A DNA stretch of 64,000 nt from Nemertoderma westbladi (Eukaryota > Xenacoelomorpha > Nemertodermatida > Nemertodermatidae), in assembly GCA_032718475.1 (NCBI GenBank), contig JAUCBJ010009058.1:1-64000 (forward strand). The letters are read 5' to 3'. The notes under the pieces are model-generated. The model worked only from the letters and a program-made list of their open reading frames with translations. It did not search any database and was not told where the DNA came from. The translations under genes and the position numbers were made by a program. Positions 1-10,555 of this stretch are shown here, piece by piece. Every line of letters begins with the position of its first letter. The stretch's first letter is position 1.

Positions 1-30
1 TTTTGTCTCAATGTTAAATTATCAATTTAG

Positions 31-81
31 GGAATGGAGCAGGTTACAGTGGTACGTTATTCGAAATAAAACAATAAACAA
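31..81 (+). repeat. Dispersed short repeat, copy 1
   Basis: This short block contains GGAGCAGGTTACAGTGG followed by AAACAATAAAC. Related blocks occur at 9525-9573 (plus) and, reversed, at 38343-38393 and 40087-40153. The family is not recognised. It could be the conserved end of a MITE or SINE. Confidence 0.45.
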
Positions 82-349
82 ATCTCAATAGAACAGATTG
101 AAGTTTAATTTTTGAGAGTAATCGGGCATTATTTGCGTCGATTTTCCCCTGGAGAGGGAACAATTTTGATTGCGTTGAAAGTCAACCCCACCCCACCCTC
201 TCTGGCACCATAAATATCCACCTACCTAACAGTAATGTTTCTTTCACTTTGAGAATGATTTTCACTATCACTTGCATCTGCCTATTATTATTATGACTTG
301 ATGGAAATGGATGTTGACGAACATATTCCTACTATTAAAAGGATTAAAA
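82..349. other. Non-coding, no feature seen
   Basis: No gene or clear repeat was found. The sequence has a short C-rich run near 185-200 and then joins the truncated 3' side of the retroelement copy at about 350. Confidence 0.4.
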
Positions 350-1850
350 GGATTTCCTCGACTTCTGGAGCCAGTAGGTGGAGTTATATCACCCCATCAT
401 CATTATGATGATCTAAGGACATGCGTAGAACATAGTCAACCACAATTATGAACAAGAATGATGCAAGTGTGTCTCCTTGGAGGACGCCCCATAACACTTC
501 AAATGGTTCTGTGTCACCGTCAACAGTAGACACAAATGTTGTCGAACCATCGTATACTGATCTGATTGATGCAATAATTTCATCAGGAATTCCATATAAT
601 GAAAGTATGCTGAACATACGTGAGCGAGAGACTGAATCAAAGGCCTTGAAGAAGTCAACAAAGATAACAGCCAGATGTCGGTCTTTCTATTTTGTTAACT
701 CTTCAATTATCCTTCTAAGTGCCAAAATGGCCTCCATGGTCTCACGACCTTTACGGAACCCATTCTGACTCATTCCACGGAGCAGTCTCTTAATGGGATC
801 CCTGATGCGATTTAATAGAATTCTATTGTATAGCTTTGCAGCATTCGAGATCAATGAGATTCCCCGAAAAGAACTAAAAAGAGTTAGGTTGCCCTTCTTG
901 GTAACTGGCACCAACTTATTTGTTTTCATTTCTTGTGGGACTCTTGTTGTTCGGTACATGTCTACTATGATGGGATAGATGAGCTTTAAACACTCAGGTA
1001 TTTTAAAGACCTCAAGGGGAACACCATCTACTCCACTGTCACGATTGGTCTTAATGCTCTTTGCAGCAGCCTTCACTTCTGCAAAGGAGATATCGTCAAT
1101 GGGAATATCTGGGAGTACAGACTCGGACACTTTTACTTCTATAAAGTTATCAGACAATACCCTGTCATTATTGAGGAGCTTTTCAAAGTGGGCCTTCCAA
1201 CCATTGAGGCGATCGGCTGGTGATTCAGCCTTAACCTTGGTGGTTGGTTGGCTTTTTCGACCAGCAAGCAAGTTGATCGATTTCCATGCCTGGGATGATT
1301 GCCTGCTGTCGTCGGCATCATTGATGGCATCAACATGTTGGTTTATTACTGTAGCTCCTGTAAATTAACAGAGTACTGCCTGTTCAGGGACCTAGATGCA
1401 GCCTTAACTGCATTCTTGGCCGCTGTAGTCTGTTTGAGTCAGGACTCTTTCTGCGCCTTATAGAGGTCATTTCGGCACTTCTGAATTTTGTTGTCAGTCC
1501 AGGGGGCCCTTTTCCTGTTTCGAGGGTATACAGGAACTGTTTCTGCAGCTGCTAACTTAACTGTTTCTGTGAAGACAGTATAGCCCTCACAGTGATCTGC
1601 CGCCTCAGAGGCAAGAACCTCATACCTGTTGCTCAGCTGTAGTGTGAAGCTGGATCTCACACTTGGCTATTGCAACACAGAGGACCAGTCATGCTGGGGC
1701 AAGACAGATTTCGTTGTTCTGCTAGCACGCAGACTAAGTCTTACCTTGGCCACAATAAGGCGGTGATCACTGGAGAAGGGTCGAAGTGTAAATGCATTAC
1801 AGTCTTGTATAGAGCTCCTGTATTTCCTACGAAACAGAACTTACAAGTAA
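350..1850 (-). pseudogene. Broken non-LTR retrotransposon, endonuclease end to RT palm (copy A)
   Basis: Read on the minus strand, this is a decayed non-LTR retrotransposon open reading frame. At 1680-1800 is the end of an APE-type endonuclease, with the SDHRL-like motif seen as DHRLIVAKV. The linker to the reverse transcriptase follows at 1439-1660. RT finger motifs lie at 687-1271 (SFRGISLIS, QNGFRKGR), and the palm reads VLQGDTLA near 480-500. Stops and frame changes split it into at least three frames. Copy B at 7552-9060 is a close relative, and homology stops at about 350 just before the catalytic ADD box, so the 3' third is missing. The motifs resemble RTE/L2-like elements of invertebrates; the clade is inferred, not proven. 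Confidence 0.8.
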
Positions 1851-2280
1851 TGTGTTAGGTAACCCCGGTGACAAACTGAAGGCTTCCAATTACTTCTGGG
1901 TCTGCTGAAGTAAGTTTCTCAGAGTTAAGGAGTTAGGGGGCCTAGTTCAAAATTTCAAACGGCTTAGAGAGTTCTCTTTTAGTTCTCTAGTTATCGTGGA
2001 ATATTTGTTTGTCAAAATGTAAGACATTTTAACCAACCAGACCCCATACAGGTGCTTTTGCTCGGGAAGGATTCAACTTTGAAGGCAATTATCTCAGAAT
2101 GACATTTTGTTTCACACGAAAAATCCATCCGTCATTTCTTAACCCTTTTTACAATTTTTGCTTTATATGAATTAATTCATGATCATGTAATTTGATAAGC
2201 TTCAATAAATTTCGGACAGTTTTCAGTCATGGGGACACCGGGCAGGGTGAGGCTATCGGATAAGGTTGGAATGGATGGGG
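1851..2280. other. Non-coding, no feature seen
   Basis: No coding or structured repeat could be supported here. It separates the 5' side of retroelement copy A from the 3' end of another copy. A short trinucleotide run begins at about 2286 at the retroelement terminus. Confidence 0.4.
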
Positions 2281-2588
2281 GAAGCATACTACTACTACTA
2301 CTAGGATCGGCATGCTGCATTGCAGCTGCATTTTTAAAAATGCTGTGCCGGCTTGTCGACAAATTTGCGCCGCCACAACTCCCTATCACCCATGACATTT
2401 GCTAGATCATCCGCATCTTCAAGGCCAGTGTCCTTTAAGATGCGTCTCAAGAAAGTCATGGGCTGTCCGCCATGCTTATTCACTGCATGAGGCTGCCAAA
2501 GTACAATATTATGCACTGGCTGGTCCTCACGGCGAAAGCAATGTCCTGCAAAGCGGAGGCGGTTGTGTTCAAGTGCCGAGCTAGTCAC
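2281..2588 (-). pseudogene. 3' end of a non-LTR retrotransposon (same family)
   Basis: This encodes the C-terminal tail of the family on the minus strand. LRFAGHCFRREDQPVHN, HGGQPMTFLRRILKDTGL and DDLANVMGDRELW are all also seen in copy B and in the 42-kb copy. The 3' terminus ends in a repeated TAG trinucleotide (CTAGTAGTAGTAGTAG on the minus strand), as is common for non-LTR elements that end in short tandem repeats. It lies upstream of copy A in the reading direction, so it is the tail of a separate insertion. Confidence 0.75.
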
Positions 2589-2718
2589 TGCTATAGCATA
2601 TTCAGGGAGGGGGTGGCGTTGTCAGGGAGGAAGACCTGCGATTTGCGGCAGTTAAGGTGCAGCCCCGGGTGGGTCCCTCCTGCTGCAGGATCTCCATAGC
2701 CTGAGCCAGGTCTTCAGG
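2589..2718 (-). pseudogene. Short fragment of a different reverse transcriptase
   Basis: The minus strand reads EDLAQAMEILQQEGPTRGC, which resembles the stretch just after the catalytic Asp box of some non-LTR reverse transcriptases (an amphipathic helix followed by EGP-x-x-G). It does not match the family on either side. It is GC-richer than its surroundings, suggesting a separate insertion. It is too short to assign to a clade. Confidence 0.35.
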
Positions 2719-2769
2719 GCTGCCACAGAAATTAACGCAATACTAGCTATCGATTCTTACGACAATAGA

Positions 2770-3192
2770 GTGGAAACCAAAAGTCAGATCAGCAATAACT
2801 CAATAAAGATAAACACCATCAATATGGCGTGCCAAAAGGTAAAGAAAAGTGCTGCAGGTGATGCCACATACTGTGAATTATTGAAAATTGTGATAAATGG
2901 GTTTCCTAAAATTAAAAACCTTGTTTCTACTAATTGTCGCCCATATTGGATTTATCGTAATGCACTTTCTGCATTCAACGGCATTGTCGTGTATGGTGAA
3001 GAACGTATAGTCATACCAGAAACCATGAGAAAATACATATTACTCGGATTACACGCAGCCCATCAGGGCAGAGATCGGACACTCAGGAGAGCTAGGCAAT
3101 GCGTTTTTTGGCCTGGAATTACAAACGATGTAACAACAATGGTCGCCAGCTCCAACGATTGCGAATTGAATAAATCCAGTAACCACAAATAA
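2770..3192 (+). pseudogene. Ty3/gypsy Pol fragment: RNase H-integrase linker and integrase zinc finger
   Basis: This 140-codon open frame matches the region just before the integrase core of Ty3/gypsy elements. It reads RPYWIYRNALSAFNGIVVYG, then a basic isoleucine-proline strand, then LHAAHQGRDRTLRRAR and VFWPGI. In the family the latter is the H-x3-H half of the HHCC zinc finger followed by CxxC. Here the expected CxxC is degenerate (SNDC), and the frame stops right after it, so no integrase core, RT or LTR is present. The first codons of the open frame are of uncertain origin. It is a dead fragment. Confidence 0.72.
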
Positions 3193-3443
3193 ATAAAATA
3201 TCTCGAGTATAATGAAAATAAAGTTATACATTATTTACCATGAAATAAATTTTAGTTAATTTAAATTTAAATTTGATTTTAATATTTAATTTGTAGAATA
3301 AATATTTGGAATAACAAAAATTTTCACTTTCAATTGTCAAACATTCAACTACAATACTTATCCAATATTTGTTGCTATTATTATTTTACCCTGCACCATT
3401 TAACACATAACATTTGAACTTTCGAGATTCGTATTTTAGATTG

Positions 3444-6400
3444 CTAGTGTTTCTCATTAGCTACGTTATATAGGAAGCTGTTCTTATCTTCAAGTAAACA
3501 TTGTGGTTCTTCAAATTCTACAATCTTCCCTTCACTCATCACTATTATCCTGTCGCAGTTCACGATAGTATTAACCCTATGGGCTATTGTCAACACAGTT
3601 GTTTTAGAGAAATTATTTGAAATTATCTTCTGTATAATTCCATCTGTAAACTGATCAATGGATGATGTTGCCTCATCAATAAGCACAACTTTACAGTTTC
3701 TTAACATTGCTCTTGCTAAACAAACTAACTGCTTCTCCCCAACGCTGAGGTTACTGCCACGGTTTTCAACTTCAAAATCCAAAACGTCTGCTGTTTTCTT
3801 GTCAGAGGGGCTAATAGAACCATAACCCCAATTAGAAAGGGGTCTCATTTCTAGTGATGTTTTCAATTGAACGCATTCTAGAGCTTTCATGATTTCTATA
3901 GTGTCAAATTCATTGAAAGGATCTAAGTTGTAACGCAAAGTACCTTGAAACAGAACGGGGTCCTGTGGAATGACTGCTATTGACTTCCGTAAATCATGTA
4001 AACCAATTTCTGTTATATCAACATCATCTATCATGATTATTCCTTGAGGTTCTACAAGGCGAAGTAACACTGTAAACAATGAGGATTTACCAGCTCCTGT
4101 TCGTCCTACAATTCCTATTTTCTCAAAAGGCCGAGTTACAAAATTGATTCCATGCAACACCTCATTATCACCGTATGTAAGTTTGACGTCTTTGAAAGAA
4201 ATAATTGCGGCACTCGGCCAAGTAATTCGAGGTTGAACACTAGGTATATGGAATGCAGCCTCTTGGTCTAGTTTTGTGTAATCAAGAACTCGTTCAACAG
4301 ATGTTAAATGCAGTTCCAGCACTGCCGAATCGAACATAATAAATGCTAAAAAATTTACAAAGCCAAACACATATGTTACTGCTATACCTAATACTTCTTT
4401 TGATACAAAGCTATCCATATACAAAGATATGAGTAAAAACAATATGGTAAAGACAGCATAAAACATAGAAACACTGATAGTAAGCAATGATTGGAGCCCA
4501 TAAACCATAAACAATGATCCAGTGTGATTATCCAGGTGGTAGAGAAAACGTTTCAAATAAATTGCCTGAATCCCGAATGCCTTTATTACAACTCGGCCTT
4601 CTATAGTATCAGAGGCATGCTGATATACTGGATTCCTTGCTGATCCTTCCAGAAACTTCACCTGTTTAAGACTTTTCATTATATAATTTCGTATCCATAT
4701 AACAGCGATAAGTGTGGGAATTGATATCATCAAAGTCCATGGATTAGATATCCCCGCAAGTAAAATAACAAGAAAACAACGACATATATATTGCAACATA
4801 TCTGCAAGTGAATCCGCGATTATGTTGTCCAATATTCCCAAGTCCTTCGAGAATCGGTTCAATATACCTCCTGCTGAATTATTATGAAAAAATGCCATTG
4901 GTGCATGCAATACTGTTTTTAGAATTCTTCTATGTACATTGTTAGAAGCGCCCAGAACAATAGTATATGCTGCAAACATACTGAAAGTTATGCAAACTAA
5001 GTATGAAAAAACCAGGTATGCATACCCAAGTACAATGCCACTCCAATTGCTCTCAGCGATAAATTTCATAATACTGTTTTCATCATTGTACTCAATATCG
5101 TGTGTGTTATTTATAGATTCTTGCATAGCCCAAGTTACCAACCAATAATCTGATAATGTTAAATGCATCAATAAAAATAGTAAAGATAATGTTAAAACTA
5201 TAAGACGCGGTCCAGATAAACCAGCCATTATAAAGACCAGAGTAGGTATCCATCCGGAATCATTTGTTCTTTCCATGAACGAATCACTAACAGAATCTAT
5301 CATAATATCGAATTTATCACCTTCGATCATTTCGCTTTCAAAAGTTCGAGATAAACTTATGTTAGTGACGTTATAAGTTTGTGATGAGAACTCCATGTTT
5401 AGCGATTTATAGACATCATTGTCATAAAGAGATACAATTCTTGAATTCGAAGGGATAATTTGCAGTAGGTGGGTAACGATAATTACCATACCCCTTGATT
5501 GGCAGTGATTCAAACAGTTATCTACTAAGTTATTGGCCACTCGTCTGTCCACAGCTGAAAGAGGATCATCCATAAGATATATATTTGCTCTAGAATAAAC
5601 CGCTCTTGCTAAAGCAATACGAGCTTTTTGGCCACCAGATAATGAAATACCTTTTTCTCCAACTAAAGTATTATCCCCATCTTTAAAATTTAATAGATCC
5701 ATTGTTAAACAGCTAAGTTCGATAACCTCGTTAAACCATTTTGCCTCAAATGTTTGGCCCAGTAGGATATTGTCCCGTATAGTTCCCGAGAATATGAATG
5801 GTGTTTGCGACACATAGGCCATCTTCCCATTCTTATTTATAGATCCAGTTTCTATAGGCAACTCTCCTAATATTGCCTGCAGTAGACTAGACTTTCCAGA
5901 ACCAACTGGTCCTATTACGTAAACAATCTCCCCAAAATATGCTTTAAATGTTAGATTATGTATCACATATGGGGTGTTGTTTGCCCATCTCCCAGAAATA
6001 TTATCAACAGATAGAAAAATATCTTTAGGATCTAACATGATTTTATCTTTTTTACTACTTTCTAACCATTCCACGTCAATTAAATAATTATACTTGAAAC
6101 CAAGAAATTTATCTATTCTTTGAAAAACACTCTTAAGTTCACCACAATCTCGCAAAAAGACAGCAAAGCCCATTACATTTGTGAGTAAAGTGGAGAACAT
6201 AATGTTAGCGGTTAGTACAGTGATAATATTTAATTTAAATTCCAGTGCTGAATATAATACAAAAACAAAAAATGTTACAATATTGACATAGGCAAAGTAG
6301 TTTACAGTGTAGAACGAATGGCAATACATGATCTTACTTATTTGTAAAAATTCTTTGCTTCGAGCCATTTTTATAGCTTCTTCAAATAATTCCTCCCAAC

Positions 6401-7049
6401 CATATGCTTTTACTGCTTTCATTCCAACCAATATTTCACTCAACAATGTTATTCTTTGATCAGTTAATGCTGCAGCTTTAACACGTAATCTGCTAAATAT
6501 TTCTGACAACCCTAAACTCAATGGAATAACTAAAATGGAGAGAAATAATCCAAAAATACCAGACCACTCAATATAGTAATACATCAATGGGAACCATAGA
6601 ATTATAACAATAGGGGTTGAGACTAAATAGCTTCCATAGATCGCCATTGTCTCAAATCGTCCAACATCTGATGACAACAGGTTAGTTATCTGGCCGATTG
6701 TCGTACTTTGGATTCCTCCTGCATCTAATGTCAGGAGTTTGCTATAGATAAGTGCACTGCATCCAACTTTAATCTTATTCCATAATAGAAAAGAATAGAA
6801 ATTCGAATTTGTAAATGCCAGTACTGATATAAAAGATGCGATTCCAATTATGAGACAATCAACCAATGCGCTTTCAAGTGAAGTACTGCTTTCGATTTGT
6901 AAATAGTACGCAATCAAACGTCGAAAAAATATTAATCTAATTATAAGGCAAATTTCATAAACCACATTCAAGAAGGCACATAATAAGTATTCTTTCAAAT
7001 AAACTCTTAACAATAATCCCAAAATAGTAATTCTTGTTACGCATTCACT
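3444..7049 (-). CDS. ABCC (MRP4-like) transporter, main exon
   Basis: This exon encodes 1,201 residues of a full ABC exporter of the MRP/ABCC subfamily, which moves organic anions and conjugates across membranes using ATP. The order is TMD1 (about six hydrophobic helices, LTDQRITLLSEIL loop), NBD1, TMD2, NBD2. NBD1 has Walker A GPVGSGKSS (about residue 375), signature LSGGQ and Walker B YLMDDPLSAVD; Asp replaces the catalytic Glu, as is usual in MRPs. NBD2 has Walker A GRTGAGKSS (about residue 975), signature LSVGEKQ, Walker B VVLIDEATSSID with the catalytic Glu, and switch His in LTIAHRV. The start is not an ATG. A pyrimidine-rich tract ending in TTCCAG stops exactly at 7050 and the frame is open from there in phase 0, so this is an internal-to-terminal exon. 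The N-terminal 80-90 residues of the family are missing; 59 of them are encoded at 26,927-27,103. A 3.6-kb exon is unusually long for this family, so partial retrocopy origin is possible. Confidence 0.9.
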   Translation of the reverse strand, partial: SECVTRITILGLLLRVYLKEYLLCAFLNVVYEICLIIRLIFFRRLIAYYLQIESSTSLESALVDCLIIGIASFISVLAFTNSNFYSFLLWNKIKVGCSALIYSKLLTLDAGGIQSTTIGQITNLLSSDVGRFETMAIYGSYLVSTPIVIILWFPLMYYYIEWSGIFGLFLSILVIPLSLGLSEIFSRLRVKAAALTDQRITLLSEILVGMKAVKAYGWEELFEEAIKMARSKEFLQISKIMYCHSFYTVNYFAYVNIVTFFVFVLYSALEFKLNIITVLTANIMFSTLLTNVMGFAVFLRDCGELKSVFQRIDKFLGFKYNYLIDVEWLESSKKDKIMLDPKDIFLSVDNISGRWANNTPYVIHNLTFKAYFGEIVYVIGPVGSGKSSLLQAILGELPIETGSINKNGKMAYVSQTPFIFSGTIRDNILLGQTFEAKWFNEVIELSCLTMDLLNFKDGDNTLVGEKGISLSGGQKARIALARAVYSRANIYLMDDPLSAVDRRVANNLVDNCLNHCQSRGMVIIVTHLLQIIPSNSRIVSLYDNDVYKSLNMEFSSQTYNVTNISLSRTFESEMIEGDKFDIMIDSVSDSFMERTNDSGWIPTLVFIMAGLSGPRLIVLTLSLLFLLMHLTLSDYWLVTWAMQESINNTHDIEYNDENSIMKFIAESNWSGIVLGYAYLVFSYLVCITFSMFAAYTIVLGASNNVHRRILKTVLHAPMAFFHNNSAGGILNRFSKDLGILDNIIADSLADMLQYICRCFLVILLAGISNPWTLMISIPTLIAVIWIRNYIMKSLKQVKFLEGSARNPVYQHASDTIEGRVVIKAFGIQAIYLKRFLYHLDNHTGSLFMVYGLQSLLTISVSMFYAVFTILFLLISLYMDSFVSKEVLGIAVTYVFGFVNFLAFIMFDSAVLELHLTSVERVLDYTKLDQEAAFHIPSVQPRITWPSAAIISFKDVKLTYGDNEVLHGINFVTRPFEKIGIVGRTGAGKSSLFTVLLRLVEPQGIIMIDDVDITEIGLHDLRKSIAVIPQDPVLFQGTLRYNLDPFNEFDTIEIMKALECVQLKTSLEMRPLSNWGYGSISPSDKKTADVLDFEVENRGSNLSVGEKQLVCLARAMLRNCKVVLIDEATSSIDQFTDGIIQKIISNNFSKTTVLTIAHRVNTIVNCDRIIVMSEGKIVEFEEPQCLLEDKNSFLYNVANEKH

Positions 7050-7139
7050 CTGGAACGAAGAAAAAAAATGGTTAATCTAAGTAAAACTAATAAAAATAAA
7101 TAATGTTATGTAATAAATTAGGGCCATTACTAATAAAAA

Positions 7140-7551
7140 TCAACGATGTTATGGAAATCATCCACGTGCTCATGCAAAAGCTTGGGGCATCATCCTTAGT
7201 GCTTATGCTCATGCGATAATAAATTTCCAGAGGACTGTCCAAGTTAACTGTCAAAATTTTGTCTTAAAGTTATCATCACCACATGTTAATTAAGGTGGTA
7301 TAAGGACATCAACCACAATTATGAACAAAAATGTGTCTCCCTGAAGCTCCTGAAATAACTCGACTCAATAATTATTAGAATTCGATGTGAATTCAGCTTG
7401 CGTTATAGGTTTTATCGCCTTACGAGAAAGCAACGTATTTCCCTGGGGCCGGACCTCCCGAATGGATTTGTGTCACCATCAGCAGTTTACACAATACAAA
7501 TGGTGTCGAACCATCGTTTACTGATCTGATTGCTGCATAAATTTCCCCACT
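7140..7551 (-). pseudogene. Shredded non-LTR retrotransposon pieces
   Basis: Three short blocks match parts of copy B in order but with large internal deletions. 7150-7265 matches about 8150-8255 (thumb region), 7265-7345 matches about 8424-8530, and 7440-7545 matches about 8540-8615 (palm). No open frame survives. The block lies in the intron just upstream of the large ABCC exon. Confidence 0.6.
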
Positions 7552-9060
7552 ACTAGGATCGGCATGCTGCATTGCAGCTGCATTTTTAAGAATGCTGTGC
7601 CGGTTTGTCAACAAAATTGCACCGCCACAACTCCCTATCACCCATGACATTTGCTAGATCATCCGCATCTTTAAGGCCAGTGTCCTTTAAGATGCGTCTC
7701 AAGAAAGTCATGGGCTGTCCACCATGCTTATTCACTCCATGAGGCTGCCAAAGTACAAGATTATGCACTGGCTGGTCCTCACGGCGAAAGCAATGTCCTG
7801 CAAAGCGGAGGCGATTTTGTTCTAGTGTCAAGCTTGCGGGAACCAATGAGACACCTCCAATGTTATATAGTGTCTCGTTGGAGATGTGTGCATTGTACTT
7901 GACACAATGAACCCGGCGTAGCATTCTTGTGAATGTGCCATCCAGAGATTTGGTGTCCTCAGCAGTTAGAGCCCAGCATGGACTCCCGTAGAGGAGTACT
8001 GGAACTACTGCTGCTCTAAATAATCGGACCTTAAGTTTCCGATTAATTCTCGGTGACTTCAAAATCCTGGAAAGCCTATTCAAGGCTGCCCATGCCTTTC
8101 CCTTACGCATTCGAAGGTCCTCACCTGTCTTCCGGATCCATGATCCCAGGTAACAGAAGTCGTCCACATGCTCAAGCATACCATCCTTTGAGCTTATGCT
8201 CATCCGATCAGAGACTTGCTGAGGACTTTCAAAGTTAACTGTCAGAATTTTGGTCTTTCTGGAGTTAATAAAAAGACCAACACTAGAAGCAGCATGTTCT
8301 AATGAGCTGAGGAGCCGTTGGGCTCCCTCTAATGATTCTGAGAGTACTCCTAGGTCATCAGCATTGTCTAGATCAGTTAGGTACTTGGCAGGATTTCCTC
8401 GACTTCTGGAGCCAGTAGGTGGAGTTATCATCACCCCATCATCATTATAATGATCTAAGGACATGCGTAGAACATAGTCAACCACAATAATGAACAAGAA
8501 TGGTGCAAGTGTGTCTCCTTGGAGGACGCCCCATAACACTTCAAATGGTTCTGTGTCACCGTCAACAGTAGACACAAATGTTGTCGAACCATCATATACT
8601 GATCTGATTGCTGCAATAATTTCATCAGGAATCCCATATAATGAAAGTATGCTGAACATACCTGAGCGAGAGACTGAATCAAAGGCCTTGAAGAAGTCAA
8701 CAAAGAGAACAGCCAGATGCCTGTCTTTCTTTTTTGATAACTCTTCAATTATCCTTCTAAGTGCCAAAATGGGCTCCATGGTCCCACGACCTTTACGGAA
8801 CCCATTCTGATTTCCACGGAGCAGTCTCTCAATGGGATACCTGATGCGATTTAATAGAATCCTATTGTATAGCTTTGCAGCAATCGAGATCAATGAGATT
8901 CCCCGAAAAGAACCATAGAGTGTTAGGTTGCCCTTTTTGGGAACTGGCACCAACTTATTTGTTTTCATTTCTTGTGGGACTCTTGTTGTTCGGTACATGT
9001 CTACTATGATGGGATAGATGAGCTTTAAAGACTCAGGTATTTTAAAGACCTCAGGGGGTG
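7552..9060 (-). pseudogene. Non-LTR retrotransposon RT and C-terminal region (copy B)
   Basis: This is the longest surviving copy, with an uninterrupted frame of about 490 codons on the minus strand. Motifs in order are SFRGISLISIAAKLYNR, QNGFRKGRGTM, VLFVDFFKAFDSVSR (motif A with the catalytic Asp), VLQGDTLAPFLF, a catalytic box read as NADD in place of the usual Y/F-ADD, KTKILTVNFE, FCYLGSWI, then VLLYGSPCWALT and RFAGHCFRRED. The tail ends at the TAGTAG-type terminus at about 7552. The endonuclease is absent: the 5' side breaks at about 9060 into a rearranged fragment. The Tyr/Phe-to-Asn change in the active-site box and the 5' truncation make activity unlikely. The family is RTE/L2-like by motif, but the clade is not certain. 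Confidence 0.85.
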
Positions 9061-9300
9061 CACCAATTTCCCCAGGAATCCCATATAATGCAAGTATTCT
9101 GAACATACGTGGTCAAGAGACTGAATCGAAGGCCTTGAAGAAGTCAACAAAGATAACAGCCAGATGTCTGTTTTTCTTTTTTGATAACTCTTCGATATCC
9201 ACTATAAGACATGTGTTAGGTTGCCCTTCTTGAGATCGGGCATCAACTTAATTCGTTTTCATTTCTTGTAGGACTCCCTCTGTTCTGTACATGCCTATGA
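9061..9300 (-). pseudogene. Second non-LTR fragment joined to copy B
   Basis: 9068-9195 repeats the palm region of the same family (compare 8630-8755). 9205-9300 repeats the finger region (compare 8925-9010) with the stretch between them deleted. It is fused in frame to copy B near 9061, so the open frame at the N-terminus of copy B is a chimera and not an original start. Confidence 0.65.
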
Positions 9301-9450
9301 TGATGGAATGACTCAGACCAACCGTGCCAGTAGTGGAGTGATGATGATGATGGCGACGTGCTGTTGTTCTTCGATTTTATGGCAATAATTGTCTAGTTGC
9401 CAACTGTGGACCAAAAGTTAGCGAGCAGGTAGTTTCGTAAAGTTGGTTCG

Positions 9451-9660
9451 GCACTCGTCGGATACAGGGGACCCTCCTGAATGTTGATTTCAGAATCACA
9501 ACAAATCACAAACAAAATGGAAAAGTAAAGGAGCAGGTTGCAGTGGTAGCCAGAAGGAACCAAAACAATAAACGATTTGACAAAACAAAAGAGCAGAAAA
9601 TTGCAAAAAAATGCAGAAAGCTGCCTGCATTCAGGAGGGTCCACTGTATCCGACGAGTAC
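9451..9660. repeat. Foldback repeat with 33-bp inverted arms
   Basis: The arm at 9451-9483 (CACTCGTCGGATACAGGGGA and onward) is the near-perfect reverse complement of 9628-9660. The spacer of about 144 bp holds copy 2 of the dispersed AGCAGGTT/CAATAAAC motif. The outer flanks GGTTCG also pair. This is the structure of a small foldback or MITE-like element. Confidence 0.65.
9525..9573 (+). repeat. Dispersed short repeat, copy 2
   Basis: It contains GGAGCAGGTTGCAGTGGTAG, then GGAACCAAAACAATAAAC. It is closely related to the copies at 31-81, 38343-38393 and 40087-40153, and here lies in the loop of the foldback repeat. Confidence 0.5.
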
Positions 9661-9673
9661 CGCTGGTTCGAAT

Positions 9674-10550
9674 ACTATGTTCAAAATAATGTTAATGTTA
9701 ATGTTACACGGTCACTAGTAAAAGATCCAGTTTACACACCCCTGTTGAAAATTCATAGTACATTTCCTAAGATTTGCAAGTTCCTTGCTATCAGTTTATT
9801 ACACTTGTCAAAATATGTTTAGTAACAAAAATTTGGTAAACTTAATAGATAGAGCATGCAAGTTATTTCTTTAGTTTTAATAAATATTGCAAGTGTTACT
9901 TTGCTCTCTTATATTTTGCAGGTACTTGCCATGTTCCTGCAAAGTATTGCATATATTCAGATATAGGCGTACTGCAGTACTGTTAGTTGTTGGGCAAGTT
10001 TGTACTTGGCTGAGTCTAGGCATAACTATGTCACTGTATTACATACAACAGTTCAGTTGTTTCAGTGGGGCCTGCCAGTTGTCAGGTCTGAATGCAGCTA
10101 TATCCCAGGTAGCCCATAACGTCCACGAAAGAAATTAAACGTTCATATTTGGTACTTTTTTCCTGCAAATCTGAACATCTATGAAATATTGTTTAATATA
10201 GGTAAAAAATGCTGACGTTGTTAGTAATATATCAAATTGGGACATTGACATTAGGTAATTTATCGTCGTAACTGGATCGAAATTGAATATGAACCAAAAC
10301 AAATGAATATTTAGCATTCCTATTAAATTATTCAGTTTTGCGTTCATTTTTGGTGATTTAATGAGTGATTCCTCTGATTACCAAAGCTGCTATGTTAGAA
10401 AGAAATAAGAAAATAAAATAGAAGAAAGAAAGCCGAAAAATTTTGTTTTTTTTAACCAAATACCATTAAATGAGAATTGTTGAGATAAAGCAGATATTTG
10501 GGTGTTGGAGGTTCAAGCTATTAATATCGCAAGATAAATATTTTTAATCG
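9674..10550. other. Intronic non-coding sequence
   Basis: No gene or clear repeat was recognised. By inference it lies inside the ABCC intron, just outside the LTR element. I looked on the minus strand for a short exon encoding the W-x2-E segment expected between the two ABCC exons and did not find a convincing one. Confidence 0.4.
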
Positions 10551-10555
10551 CAAAA
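10551..10555. repeat. Left target-site duplication (CAAAA)
   Basis: CAAAA directly precedes the left LTR and recurs directly after the right LTR at 25,835-25,839. A 5-bp duplication fits integration by a retroviral-type integrase. Confidence 0.9.

Noticed and set aside
9393..9644. An 83-codon minus-strand frame that might be the missing ABCC exon
   Set aside because: It crosses the foldback repeat, lacks the expected W-x2-E motif and suitable splice phase.
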